From: Aquificaceae bacterium
GTDB taxonomy: Bacteria; Aquificota; Aquificia; Aquificales; Aquificaceae
Direction of reading: 5' to 3'
DNA: 58,575 nucleotides
Assembly: GCA_027014155.1 (NCBI GenBank)
Contig: JALWEG010000002.1
Span: 1 to 58,575 of the forward strand
The first letter of the stretch is position 1. Every line of letters begins with the position of its first letter. Below are positions 44,778 through 54,013 of the stretch, one piece after another. The translations under genes were made by a program, and so were the position numbers. A model generated the notes under the pieces. The model was not told the DNA's origin, made no database searches, and saw nothing but the letters and a program-made list of their open reading frames with translations.

Positions 44778-47240
44778 ATGGGAAGGGAGAAGAAAATCAC
44801 TCTCTCGGAGCTTGAAAATCATCTCTTCAAGGCTGCCGATATACTCAGGGGTAAAATGGACCCCAGCGAATACAAAGAGTATATATTCGGCATGCTCTTT
44901 CTAAAGAGAGCTTCCGACGAGTTTGAGGCAAAGAGGGAGGAGTTGAGGGAACAGTATAAAGGGCAAGGACTCAGCGATAAAGAGATTGAGGAACTTTTAG
45001 AAGACCCAGAAAGCTATGGAGATACCTTTTTCGTTCCGGAGAGAGCACGCTGGGAGAACATACTCAAGCTAAAGGAAGATGTTGGAAACGAGCTTAATAA
45101 GGCTCTTGCTTCCCTTGAAGAGGCAAACCCAGAGCTTGAGGGTGTCCTCAAACATATAGACTTTAATGCCACAAAGGGAAGGACAAAATTAAAGGATCAG
45201 CAACTCATTGACTTGATTCACCACTTCAACAAATACAGGTTAAGAAACGAGGATTTTGAGTTCCCCGACCTGCTCGGTGTTGCTTACGAGTATCTCCTTA
45301 AAGAGTTCGCGGACTCAGCAGGTAAGAAAGGAGGGGAGTTCTACACCCCTCCCAGCGTAAAGAAGCTGATGGTTAGGCTGATAAAACCTCAGGAAGGTAT
45401 GACCATCTACGACCCGACGGTAGGCTCCGGTGGTTTCCTCATAGAGGCTCACCATTTAGTTGAGGAACTCGGACAGAACCCCTACAACCTCGGTCTGTAC
45501 GGTCAAGAGCTTAACGGCGTTACCTGGTCAATATGCAAGATGAACATGATACTCCACGGAATCAAGGACGCCCAGATAGAGAACGAGGACACTCTTACAA
45601 CCCCCATGTTCAGGGAGAACGGCTACATAAAACGCTTTGATAGAGTCATAGCGAATCCGCCCTTTTCTCAGAACTACTCACGGGCGAACATGGAGTTCCC
45701 TGAAAGGTTCAAGTATGGCTTCACCCCCGAGAACGGAAAGAAGGCGGATTTTATGTTCCTACAACACATGATAGCGAGCCTTAAAGACGACGGCGTAATG
45801 GCAACGGTAATGCCCCACGGTATCCTCTTCAGAGGTGGACAGGAGAAGGTAATAAGAGAGGGCATCGTTAGGGACGACCTCATAGAAGCGATTATAGGGC
45901 TACCGCCAAAGCTCTTTTACAATACGGGAATACCAGCCTGCATAATTGTCATAAACAAAAGCAAGCCTGAGGAAATGAAAGGTAAGATACTTTTTATAAA
46001 CGCAGAGCGAGAATACGGGGAAGGGAGAAACCAGAACTATTTGAGACCTGAGGACATAGAGAAGATAGCAACCGTATATGAGCAGAAGCTTGAGATTCCA
46101 AAATACTCAAGGATAGTTGACTTTAAAGAAATAAAAGGGAATGCTTTTAATCTTAACATAAGGAGGTATGTGGACAGCTCCCCAGACCCAGAGATTGAAG
46201 ATATCAGAGCACATCTGCGAGGCGGAGTTCCCGAAAGGGAAATTGGGCTATATAAGGAACACTTTGATAAGCTCAGGATAAACCTTCCCGATTTCTTTGA
46301 AGAGCTTGATGAGGAATACCTTTCCTTTAAAGAAGAGATTGAGAACAAGGATAAGATAAGGGAGCTTGTTGATACTCAGGAAGGGTTGAGAAATATTTAC
46401 GAAGCTTACTTTAACAGACTTAAAGAATGGTGGAGTGAAATAAGAGAGGATTTAGAACACCTCCCTAAGAACAACAATCTCTGGGCTTTCAGGCTCAAGG
46501 CTCTTGAAACGCTAAAGGAAAAGCTCATGCCTCTGGGAGTTCTCAACGAGTTCAAGGTCGCGGGAGTCTTCGCCAACTGGTGGGAGAATCTCAAATACGA
46601 CTTTAAATCTGTCATATCCTCGGGATGGAGTGAGAGATTAATAGAAGACGAGAGGATAAAAAAGAAGTTCTTTCCAGAAGAACTTGAGGAGATTGAAGAC
46701 CTTGAGACAGCGGTGGCACAGCTGGATGGAGAGCTTGAGGAGATACTTGAAGAAGTAGAAGACTGGGACGAGGAAGAAAACGGAAAAAAGACCGCAAGCA
46801 AGGTTAAGAAACACCTTAAGGAGCTTGCAAAAGATTTGCGATCAACACTTAAAGAATCCGCTATGAAGGAAGCTCAAAAACTGGAGGAGCTGATAGGAAG
46901 GATAGACAAAAAAGAGAGGGAGTTAAAGAAAATCAAGAAGGAACTGAAACAGAAGAATGAAGAGCTTAACCAGAAGGTAGAGCAGAAAAGGGAAACGATG
47001 ACTCAGGAAGAAGCCAAGGAGCTGATACTTGAGAAGTTTTACGAAGTGATAGAAAAGGAGCTTGAGAGATACCTCAACTCAGAGAAGAGAGAGGTGGTCA
47101 GGATATTAGAGAAGCTATGGGATAAATACAGGGTTTCTCTGGATGAGCTTGTTAGAGAAAGGGATAGGGAAATTGATAAACTGCATAAATTTTTAGAAAA
47201 ATTGGGGTATTTGGAGTTTGGGAGAAATGTTGGACTATAA
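44778..47240 (+). CDS. hsdM: Type I restriction-modification DNA methyltransferase HsdM
   Basis: An 820-residue N6-adenine methyltransferase. HsdM_N-like helical part ([19 protein letters not shown]) first, then AdoMet motif [14 protein letters not shown] and the catalytic NPPF ([12 protein letters not shown]) near residue 293. From about 500 to the end is a long charged coiled-coil extension not seen in the 529-residue E. coli HsdM. A GGAGG ribosome site precedes the ATG. It overlaps the next gene by 14 bases. Works with HsdS as the modification enzyme and with HsdR for cleavage. Confidence 0.94.
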   Translation: MGREKKITLSELENHLFKAADILRGKMDPSEYKEYIFGMLFLKRASDEFEAKREELREQYKGQGLSDKEIEELLEDPESYGDTFFVPERARWENILKLKEDVGNELNKALASLEEANPELEGVLKHIDFNATKGRTKLKDQQLIDLIHHFNKYRLRNEDFEFPDLLGVAYEYLLKEFADSAGKKGGEFYTPPSVKKLMVRLIKPQEGMTIYDPTVGSGGFLIEAHHLVEELGQNPYNLGLYGQELNGVTWSICKMNMILHGIKDAQIENEDTLTTPMFRENGYIKRFDRVIANPPFSQNYSRANMEFPERFKYGFTPENGKKADFMFLQHMIASLKDDGVMATVMPHGILFRGGQEKVIREGIVRDDLIEAIIGLPPKLFYNTGIPACIIVINKSKPEEMKGKILFINAEREYGEGRNQNYLRPEDIEKIATVYEQKLEIPKYSRIVDFKEIKGNAFNLNIRRYVDSSPDPEIEDIRAHLRGGVPEREIGLYKEHFDKLRINLPDFFEELDEEYLSFKEEIENKDKIRELVDTQEGLRNIYEAYFNRLKEWWSEIREDLEHLPKNNNLWAFRLKALETLKEKLMPLGVLNEFKVAGVFANWWENLKYDFKSVISSGWSERLIEDERIKKKFFPEELEEIEDLETAVAQLDGELEEILEEVEDWDEEENGKKTASKVKKHLKELAKDLRSTLKESAMKEAQKLEELIGRIDKKERELKKIKKELKQKNEELNQKVEQKRETMTQEEAKELILEKFYEVIEKELERYLNSEKREVVRILEKLWDKYRVSLDELVRERDREIDKLHKFLEKLGYLEFGRNVGL

Positions 47241-48088
47241 AACTTTAGAGGCTATAGCTGAACTTATATGTGGAGAGGGCGATTATTATAGAAAAGGGTG
47301 GGAATTACCAATCTTCTTTAGAAATGCGGGCTTAGAATGTCCAGATCGCGACGGAACAACACGGAAGTGGTGGACATTAGAAAGGCTTGAAGAGTATAAC
47401 AAAAATCCAGATGAAATTAAAAAAGTTATTTTAAGACTTGCTAACCCTAAAGAATATAGTGGTAATTTTCAAACAACTAAAGAAGTTATAGAGAGACTCA
47501 ATCAAATTCTTAAACCTGAAGGGCTCAAGGTTGAGCTTAAAGGTTACACTCCGGAATTAAAAGAAATAAGGGAAGTAGAACAAACCTTAGATGTAATGGA
47601 TGAAGAGTTTACCTTTCCCAATTTGCACGATATTTCCTTAATAATAGAGGATGAAAATTTCTTGAGGATATTAGAACACAGAATTGAGGAAATAAATAAG
47701 TGTATAAATTCAGGCGCCTACCTCATGGCAATAGTAGGCATGGGAAGTTTAATTGAAGGTATTCTGCTTGCCCTGGTTGAAAAGTATCCTAAGGAAGCCA
47801 ATAAAGCATACAATGAAAAAGGCAAACCCAAAAGCTTTGAAAACTGGAGACTACCAGAGTTCTTGGATCTTGGATGTAGCTCATAAATTAGATTGGATAA
47901 AAACATCAAGGAAAGATTTTGCAAAAACCCTTATAGAATATAGAAATCTAGTGCATCCAAAAAAGCAGAGAAATATTAAAGAATTCCCAGATAAAGATAC
48001 CTGCAAGATATGCTGGCAAGTTGTTATAGCAACAATTAACGATCTAATTGCTAACTGCGGGGATGAATATGAAAAGCGAGGAATTTAA
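47227..48088 (+). pseudogene. Abi-C/AbiJ-like gene broken by a 7-bp tandem duplication
   Basis: The frame from ATG 47227 reads to a stop at 47884-47886; its natural end is in the +1 frame to 48088. At 47862-47875 the sequence CTTGGAT is duplicated exactly. Deleting one copy gives ...LPEFLDVAHKLDWIKTSRKDF...LVHPKKQ, the end typical of abortive-infection C-terminal (Abi_C) domains. The N-terminal 110 residues (GTTRKWWTLERLEEYNK...) resemble AbiJ-type N-terminal domains. As read it gives a truncated protein. Either inactivated, phase-variable, or an assembly error. It lies between hsdM and hsdS. Confidence 0.75.
47862..47875 (+). repeat. Exact 7-bp tandem duplication in the Abi-like gene
   Basis: CTTGGAT at 47862-47868 and again at 47869-47875. 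Because 7 is not a multiple of 3 it shifts the frame. Removing one copy restores a protein domain that reads through without a stop to 48088, which is strong support that the shift is secondary. Confidence 0.9.
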
Positions 48089-49298
48089 ACTCCCAGAAGG
48101 CTGGAAGTGGGTAAAGTTGGGGGAGGTCGGGAATATAGTAACAGGCAGCACACCACCAACAGAAAACACAAATTATTATGGTGATAAGTATCCCTTTATT
48201 TCTCCAGATGATATTGAAAACAGTAAATATATATATCAAACTAAAAAGAAGCTCTCTGAAGAGGGATTTAAAATTCAAAGAAAAATACTACCCAGATCTA
48301 TATGTGTAGTATGTATCGGCTCAACAATAGGGAAGGTAGCGATGACTACTACTGTATGCTCAACAAACCAGCAGATAAACACAATAATCCCAGATTATAA
48401 AATATGCATTCCCGAAGCACTATATTATCTAGTGTGTTTCTATATTCGGAATCCTTTACAAATTGAAGCTGGATTACAGGTTGTGCCAATAGTAAATAAA
48501 AGTAAATTTTCTCAAATAAAAATCCCCCTTCCTCCCCTCCCCGAACAGCAAAAAATCGCCGAGATTCTTGAAACGGTTGACAACACCATAGAAAAAACGG
48601 AGAAGATAATAGAGAAATACAAACGCATAAAGCAGGGTTTGATGCAGGAACTCCTAACCAAAGGCATAGACGAAAACTGGCAGATAAGGAGCGAAGAAAC
48701 GCACAAATTTAAAGAAGATTCTCCTCTTGGCAGGATCCCAGAGGAGTGGGAGATAATGAGGTTGGGGGAGGTAATAGAAATTTATGATAAATTGAGAATT
48801 CCATTAGACTCTGAATATAGAACTACTATAAAAGGTGATATTCCTTATTGTGGTGCTACAGGAGTCATTGATTATATCAATGATTACATATTTAATGGAG
48901 AATATGTGCTAATTGCAGAAGATGGCGGAAGGTTTAACCGCTTTGAAGAATCTGTTTACATCATGAGAGGAAAGTTCTGGGCTAATAACCATGTGCACGT
49001 TGTTAAGGGAAGAGAAAAAGTTTTAGAAAACTTGTTTTTGAAGTATTACATAGACTATGAAGATATTAGCTATTATATATCTGGGAGTACCAGAGAAAAG
49101 CTAAATCAACAATTACTCAAAAATATTTTAATCCCCCTCCTTCCTCTCCCCGAACAACAACGCATCGCAGAAGTCCTCTCTCAGATTGACGAGGTCATAG
49201 AAAAAGAGGAAAATTACAAAAGGAAGCTTGAAAGCCTCAAGAGGGGGCTGATGGAGAGCTTGTTGACTGGGAAGGTGAGGGTTAATAAATTGCTCTAA
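48063..49298 (+). CDS. hsdS: Type I restriction-modification specificity subunit HsdS
   Basis: About 411 residues with two target-recognition domains. Each is followed by a conserved region: PLPPLPEQQKIAEILETVDNTIE... near 165 and PLLPLPEQQRIAEVLSQIDEVIE... near 370, whose coiled coils set the spacer of the bipartite recognition site. The TRDs (WKWVKLGEVGNIVTGSTP and WEIMRLGEVIEIYD) are AT-rich. A start at 48063 (MNMKSEEFK) is likely; the frame starts at 48048 with TTG. Overlaps the Abi-like reading frame end. Confidence 0.92.
   Translation: MNMKSEEFKLPEGWKWVKLGEVGNIVTGSTPPTENTNYYGDKYPFISPDDIENSKYIYQTKKKLSEEGFKIQRKILPRSICVVCIGSTIGKVAMTTTVCSTNQQINTIIPDYKICIPEALYYLVCFYIRNPLQIEAGLQVVPIVNKSKFSQIKIPLPPLPEQQKIAEILETVDNTIEKTEKIIEKYKRIKQGLMQELLTKGIDENWQIRSEETHKFKEDSPLGRIPEEWEIMRLGEVIEIYDKLRIPLDSEYRTTIKGDIPYCGATGVIDYINDYIFNGEYVLIAEDGGRFNRFEESVYIMRGKFWANNHVHVVKGREKVLENLFLKYYIDYEDISYYISGSTREKLNQQLLKNILIPLLPLPEQQRIAEVLSQIDEVIEKEENYKRKLESLKRGLMESLLTGKVRVNKLL
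48522..49168 (+). repeat. Direct repeat at the two conserved regions of hsdS
   Basis: ATCCCCCTTCCTCCCCTCCCCGAAC-type sequence at 48522-48559 recurs with small changes at 49131-49168 (the shared parts include TCCCCGAACA and ATCGC). The copies code for PLPEQQ segments. Such repeats can allow recombination between target domains, but exact identity is only in short runs. Confidence 0.5.
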
Positions 49299-49301
49299 CT
49301 A

Positions 49302-49571
49302 TCACTTATAAGCATCTCCGCGAGGAACTATGTTTACAACCGCTATGATCTTTTTATCAACAAGTATAGAGAATATAACTCTAAAGTCTCCTACTCTTAA
49401 TCTGTAAAAACCCTTCAACTGTCCAGTTAGAGGTTTCACGTGCCTGTAGAATTTCGGATTTTCGCTCTGAACAAGTTCCTCAAGAGCTTCCTTAACCCTC
49501 TTTTTCATGTTTTTGTCAAGCTTCTTGTATTTCTTTTCAGCAGTGGAAGATAACTTAATCGTCCAGTTCAT
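49302..49571 (-). CDS. RelE/ParE-family toxin
   Basis: An 89-residue toxin of the RelE superfamily: KKYKKLDKNMKKRVKEALEEL, LTGQLKGFYRLRVGDFRVIFSILVD and the C-terminal IVPRGDAYK. RelE toxins cut mRNA in the ribosome. It overlaps the end of the antitoxin gene by 17 bases, the normal order (antitoxin first). It sits three bases from hsdS, in the opposite orientation. Confidence 0.88.
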   Translation of the reverse strand: MNWTIKLSSTAEKKYKKLDKNMKKRVKEALEELVQSENPKFYRHVKPLTGQLKGFYRLRVGDFRVIFSILVDKKIIAVVNIVPRGDAYK

Positions 49572-49797
49572 TCAAACTTTTCCCGCCTCCTTTTTTTATC
49601 TCTTCAAGTCCTTCCTTACATTCCTTTAGAAAGTTTGGAATAGATAATAGCTCAAGGGTTTCTTTATGCCTCTCTATATACTCATCAACAAGTTCGTTTA
49701 AGATGTCGTTAAGCCTTCTCCCCTCATAACCAGCCAAAGCTCTAAGCAATCTCGCTTTTTCCTCATCAAGCCTTAACGTAGTTGCTACCTTCTTCAT
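49555..49797 (-). CDS. Antitoxin with a ribbon-helix-helix-like N-terminus
   Basis: An 80-residue protein, starting MKKVATTLRLDEEKARLLRALAGYEG, the pattern of ribbon-helix-helix DNA-binding antitoxins, followed by a helical toxin-binding tail with KGGGKSLNELDD. The ATG at 49797 is preferred; the frame begins at 49818 without a ribosome site. Pairs with the overlapping RelE-type toxin. Confidence 0.82.
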   Translation of the reverse strand: MKKVATTLRLDEEKARLLRALAGYEGRRLNDILNELVDEYIERHKETLELLSIPNFLKECKEGLEEIKKGGGKSLNELDD

Positions 49798-49814
49798 AAT
49801 GTTATGAATATACA

Positions 49815-49828
49815 CCATGACGTCATGG
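49815..49828. promoter_or_regulatory. Perfect 14-bp palindrome in the toxin-antitoxin divergent region
   Basis: CCATGACGTCATGG is a perfect palindrome 18 bases before the minus-strand antitoxin ATG. Antitoxins of this kind bind such operators to repress their own genes. A TATATT just after it (minus strand) can serve as -10, so a bound protein would block that promoter. Confidence 0.6.
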
Positions 49829-49870
49829 CGTCAAACTGGCACGTGAAAGGCATTGCCCATACATAATCTT

Positions 49871-49888
49871 TGTGTATATTAATACACA
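49871..49888. promoter_or_regulatory. Inverted repeat overlapping the plus-strand antitoxin start
   Basis: TGTGTAT-ATTA-ATACACA has 7-bp arms and ends on the A of the ATG at 49888. TATATT inside it could be the -10, leaving seven bases or fewer of leader. It resembles an autoregulatory operator of the downstream antitoxin. Confidence 0.5.
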
Positions 49889-50112
49889 TGGTTAAGAGAC
49901 TCAACATCACGCTTGATAAAGAAGTTGCCCAGGAGCTTGAACACATAAGTAAAGAACTCGGGGAGAAAAAGAGCAAGCTGATAGAGAAGGCGCTTACCTT
50001 TTACTTTGATTATCTTGATATAAAGATTGCGGAAGAGAGGCTTAAAAGACTTGAAGAAGGCAAAACCCAAACCATTCCTGCAAAGGAAGTTTACAGGGAA
50101 CTCGGCTTATGA
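49888..50112 (+). CDS. Antitoxin (ribbon-helix-helix type)
   Basis: A 74-residue protein: MVKRLNITLDKEVAQELEHISKELGEKKSKLIEKALTFYFDYLD is a clear ribbon-helix-helix pattern, followed by a short tail (EEGKTQTIPAKEVYRELGL) that would bind the toxin. The ATG at 49888 is preferred over one six codons upstream. The toxin gene starts directly after the stop. Confidence 0.85.
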   Translation: MVKRLNITLDKEVAQELEHISKELGEKKSKLIEKALTFYFDYLDIKIAEERLKRLEEGKTQTIPAKEVYRELGL

Positions 50113-50373
50113 ATGTATGAAATAGAGTTCTTAAAGGAAGCCTATGAAGAGTTTAAACGGCTTGACCGACCCGTTCAGGAGTTAATAAAAAAGAAGCTTG
50201 AAATACTTGCGCAAAACCCAGAAGCTTTGAAGAATAACATTAAACCTCTAAAAGGTAAGTATTCAAGACTTTACAGGCTAAGAGTAGGTAACTACAGAGT
50301 GATATACAGGATATACCAGGAAAAGCTCCTTATACTTATAGTTAGGATTGGACACAGGAAGGAGATTTACTGA
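50113..50373 (+). CDS. RelE-family toxin
   Basis: An 86-residue RelE-type toxin: EEFKRLDRPVQELIKKKLEIL, IKPLKGKYSRLYRLRVGNYRVIYRIYQEKLLILIVRIGHRKEIY. The YRLRVGxxRVI core is shared with the other toxin in this locus, but the two are clearly different sequences. Its stop overlaps the hsdR ATG by one base, so it and hsdR may be translated together. Confidence 0.9.
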   Translation: MYEIEFLKEAYEEFKRLDRPVQELIKKKLEILAQNPEALKNNIKPLKGKYSRLYRLRVGNYRVIYRIYQEKLLILIVRIGHRKEIY

Positions 50374-53315
50374 TGTACCAGCGCCTTGACGAAGAGTTTT
50401 ACGTTGAGAACCCTTTCCTCGCTCACCTCAAAAGGCTCGGCTGGAAGGTTTACAGACAAAACAAAGATAACCCTGAAGATACAAAAGAGATAATAAGCTT
50501 TAATCCAAAATTTGAACCTGTTTACGGAGAGAGCGTTACTTTCAGAGAAACTTTTAGAGAAGTTATACTTGAAGGACAGTTGAGGGAAGCCATAAAGAGG
50601 ATAAACCCATGGATAGAAGAAGACCAGATTAACGAAGTCGTCAGGAGGATAACCACACCCCAAGCTAATTCCTTACTTGAGACAAACAGGGAAATCCACG
50701 AATTGCTACTTGGGAATATGTCAGTAGCGGAGAATAGAAAAACAGGGGACAGGAGTCCGACCGTATGGCTTATAGACTTCAAGAATCCAGAAAACAACTC
50801 CTTCGTAGCCATATCCCAGTTCAAGGTAAACATTCCGGGGACAGAAAAGCACATTATTCCGGATATTGTTCTGTTCGTTAACGGCATACCCCTCGTTGTA
50901 GCTGAATGCAAGTCCTCAGCCATAACCGACCCTATGGGTGAAGCCATTGAACAGCTCAAAAGGTATTCAAACAGAAGAGGAGAAAAGGAGGGGAATGAAA
51001 AACTATTCTGGTACAACCTGTTTATGGTTGCTACCTTCAGACAGAAAGCAAAATACGGAACAATTACTGCAAACGAGGAACACTTTGTTGAGTGGAAAGA
51101 CCCATACCCTTACTCTTTATCAGATATAGACCCATTGGGGAATATAACCTCTCAGGAGATTCTAATTCAGGGGATGCTGTCCAAGGATAACCTCCTTGAA
51201 ATCCTCCACACCTTTACTCTCTTTAAGGAAGAAACCGGAAAGGGTTTTATAAAGGTAGTTCCAAGATACCAGCAGTTCAGAGCCGTGAAGAAGATAGTAA
51301 AGAGGATAAAGGAGGGGAAGACCCCGGAGGAAAGAGGAGGTATAGTCTGGCATACACAGGGATCAGGAAAGTCCTTAACGATGATGTATGTGGTAAGAGC
51401 CTGTTACCACAACCCGGAGCTCAGGGACTTTAAGATAGTTTTCATAACAGACAGAAAAGACCTACAGAAACAACTGGGGGAGACCTCAAAGTCTGTGGGT
51501 TTCACGGTAAAAGTCGCCAAGAATATAGAGAATTTTAAGGAATTGCTCAGTAATAACACACCAGACCTCGTTATGGGTATAGTTCACAAGTTTCAGGAGA
51601 AGGAACTAAGAAGAGAGTTCCCCGTTCTTAACACCTCTGAGAAGATCTTAGTAATGATAGATGAAGCTCACAGGACGCAGTATAAACTCCTTGGAGCAAA
51701 TCTCAGAAAAGCTCTTCCCAATTCAGTAAAAATAGCCTTTACAGGGACACCCATAGAGAAAACCGAACTCACCTTTGGGGAATACATAGACAAGTACTCA
51801 ATCAGACAGGCGGTAGAGGATGGGGTTACCGTAAAGATCGTTTACGAGGGACGTGCCCACGATGCGGAAATAGTCAACGAGGAAGAGCTTGATAAAAAAT
51901 TCCTTGACGTCTTCTCCTTTGCCGACAGCGAGGACAAGAAGATCCTGAATAAATACACCTGGAAGGCTTACCTTGAACATGAAGGTGTAATAAAGCACAA
52001 AGCCAAGCACATGATAGACCATTACGTAAAACATGTATTCCCTAACAGATTTAAGGCTCAGGTGGTTGCGGTTTCAAGACTTGCAGCTATAAGATACAAG
52101 CATGCCCTTGAGGAGGCTCTGAAAGAGAAGATAAAAGAGCTTGAAAGCCAGAACCATTCGCAGGAAGACCTTGAGCTTTTAAAGAGATTAAAAGTTGAGG
52201 TTGTCATCTCAGGCTCCCTCAATGACCCACCTGAATGGAGGGAATACACAGACCCTGAGAAGCACGAGAGATTTATCACAAGCTTTAAGCTTCCCTTTGA
52301 CAAAACCGACGAAAACGGAATCAGCGGAGAGGTTGGTATTCTCGTTGTTCAGAGTATGCTCATTACTGGCTTTGATGCACCTATTGAGCAGGTTATGTAT
52401 CTTGATAATGTCATTAAAGAGCACAACCTTCTTCAGGCGATAGCAAGGGTTAACAGGGTATATAAAAATAAGTCCTGCGGTTATGTAGTTGATTACGTAG
52501 GTGTGTTGAAGCATCTGAAGGAAGCCCTTTCAATTTATTCGGACGAGGATATAAAAGAGATAGGGAAGGTAGTAGAAAACAAAGCTAAAAGCTTTGATGA
52601 GCTTGAGTTTGTTAGGAATCAGATAGAAGAGTTCTTTGATAAGTATGAGGTTGAAAACTGGCGGGAGAGTATTGATGAATGTGTTGACCTGCTTGCAGAT
52701 GAAGAGGTCAGGGACAAGTTTGTTTCCCTTGTAAGGAAATTCAACAGAGCGATAGATGCCGTCCTGCCCGACCCGAAGGCTCTCAAGTACGTGACAGACC
52801 TGAAAATACTTAACTTCATAAAACAGACCGCAAGGAACAGATACAGGGACGAAAAGCTCAGCTTAAAGGACGCAAGTAGGAAGATAAGGGAAATGGTTGA
52901 GGAGTTTTTAGTCTCCAAAGGAGTAAATCCAAAGATACCTCCAACTCCGCTTTTAGATGATAAATTTTTGGAGGAACTTGAACATAAACCTGCCAAACCA
53001 AAGGCAAAGGAGCTTGAGCACGCGATTATTGAATACATATCCAAACACTACGAGGAAGACCCCGAGCTGTATGAAAGATTTTCAGAAAAGCTTAGGGGAA
53101 TCCTTGAGGAATATAAGGAGAACTGGGAAATTTTAGCTAAAGAACTGGAGAAACTCAGAGAAGAACTTAAAAAGGGAAGAGAGAGTGAAGAAACCTTTGG
53201 ACTGGACCCTAAAAAGGAAATGCCCTTCTTAGGACTACTTAAAAGGGAAATCTTTGGGAAGAAGCAAGTTATAGAGCTCGGAGAGGGAGATATAAACACA
53301 CTCCTGGAGTTTTAA
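50373..53315 (+). CDS. hsdR: Type I restriction enzyme subunit HsdR
   Basis: A 980-residue restriction/translocase subunit. N-terminal nuclease domain with IPDIVLFVNGIPLVVAECKS (PD-(D/E)xK type) near residue 165-178; motor domains with Walker A WHTQGSGKS at about 325 and DEAH (VMIDEAHRTQ) at about 429; motif VI-like ARVNRVYKNK near 690; C-terminal coiled coil. Together with HsdM and HsdS it cuts unmodified DNA away from the recognition site. The ATG overlaps the toxin stop. Confidence 0.95.
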   Translation: MYQRLDEEFYVENPFLAHLKRLGWKVYRQNKDNPEDTKEIISFNPKFEPVYGESVTFRETFREVILEGQLREAIKRINPWIEEDQINEVVRRITTPQANSLLETNREIHELLLGNMSVAENRKTGDRSPTVWLIDFKNPENNSFVAISQFKVNIPGTEKHIIPDIVLFVNGIPLVVAECKSSAITDPMGEAIEQLKRYSNRRGEKEGNEKLFWYNLFMVATFRQKAKYGTITANEEHFVEWKDPYPYSLSDIDPLGNITSQEILIQGMLSKDNLLEILHTFTLFKEETGKGFIKVVPRYQQFRAVKKIVKRIKEGKTPEERGGIVWHTQGSGKSLTMMYVVRACYHNPELRDFKIVFITDRKDLQKQLGETSKSVGFTVKVAKNIENFKELLSNNTPDLVMGIVHKFQEKELRREFPVLNTSEKILVMIDEAHRTQYKLLGANLRKALPNSVKIAFTGTPIEKTELTFGEYIDKYSIRQAVEDGVTVKIVYEGRAHDAEIVNEEELDKKFLDVFSFADSEDKKILNKYTWKAYLEHEGVIKHKAKHMIDHYVKHVFPNRFKAQVVAVSRLAAIRYKHALEEALKEKIKELESQNHSQEDLELLKRLKVEVVISGSLNDPPEWREYTDPEKHERFITSFKLPFDKTDENGISGEVGILVVQSMLITGFDAPIEQVMYLDNVIKEHNLLQAIARVNRVYKNKSCGYVVDYVGVLKHLKEALSIYSDEDIKEIGKVVENKAKSFDELEFVRNQIEEFFDKYEVENWRESIDECVDLLADEEVRDKFVSLVRKFNRAIDAVLPDPKALKYVTDLKILNFIKQTARNRYRDEKLSLKDASRKIREMVEEFLVSKGVNPKIPPTPLLDDKFLEELEHKPAKPKAKELEHAIIEYISKHYEEDPELYERFSEKLRGILEEYKENWEILAKELEKLREELKKGRESEETFGLDPKKEMPFLGLLKREIFGKKQVIELGEGDINTLLEF

Positions 53316-53377
53316 TTTTCATACACATATATAGACACTTGACAATTAAGCATTGAGAAATAACTTCCAAAATCAGG

Positions 53378-54013
53378 GTGAGAGGAGAACTACTAAGTCC
53401 CAAAGAGGCAGGAAAACTTCTGGGAGTATCTACAAGAACTATTCAAAGATGGGACAAGCAAGGACTTATCAAGGTAATCAGAACACCAAAGGGAAGAAGA
53501 AGAGTGCCTATGTCCGAAGTTAAAAGATTGCTCAATCAAATGACCAACGACAGAAGAGCCGTAATCTACGCAAGAGTAAGCTCCCAAAAACAAGATAAAG
53601 ACGGCAACCTTGAAAGACAAATAGATAGATTGCTCAAATGGTCTAAGGAAAATAACTACGAGGTTGTAAAGGTTTTCAAAGATACGGCAAGCGGTATAAA
53701 TGACAAACGCAAAGGCTTTTGGAAGATGATGGAATTTATCAAAGAGAACAACATACCCTACTTGATAGTGGAGTTCCACGACAGACTAACAAGGTTCGGA
53801 CTTGAATACGTAAAAGCACTACTCAAAGAATATGACACTCAGCTGATAACCGTTGAAAGTAAAATCAGCAAAGACAAAATGCATGAACTTGTAGAGGATT
53901 TGATTACGATAATAACTTCCTTCACCGCAAGAACTTACGGAGTGAGGTCTCAGAAGTTCAAGAAGGTAAAGGAGATACTTCAAGATGAAGCTACACAAAA
54001 CGCTACTGCTTAA
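53378..54013 (+). CDS. tnpA: IS607-family serine recombinase (transposase TnpA)
   Basis: A 211-residue protein with a MerR-like helix-turn-helix (LSPKEAGKLLGVSTRTIQRWDKQGLI) and a resolvase-type catalytic domain with YARVSSQKQ (Ser 68/69), DTASGINDKRKGF and EFHDRLTRFG. It cuts and joins by the serine mechanism. Starts at GTG 53378; a better ribosome site was not found. Open from end to end, so probably active. Confidence 0.93.
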   Translation: MRGELLSPKEAGKLLGVSTRTIQRWDKQGLIKVIRTPKGRRRVPMSEVKRLLNQMTNDRRAVIYARVSSQKQDKDGNLERQIDRLLKWSKENNYEVVKVFKDTASGINDKRKGFWKMMEFIKENNIPYLIVEFHDRLTRFGLEYVKALLKEYDTQLITVESKISKDKMHELVEDLITIITSFTARTYGVRSQKFKKVKEILQDEATQNATA

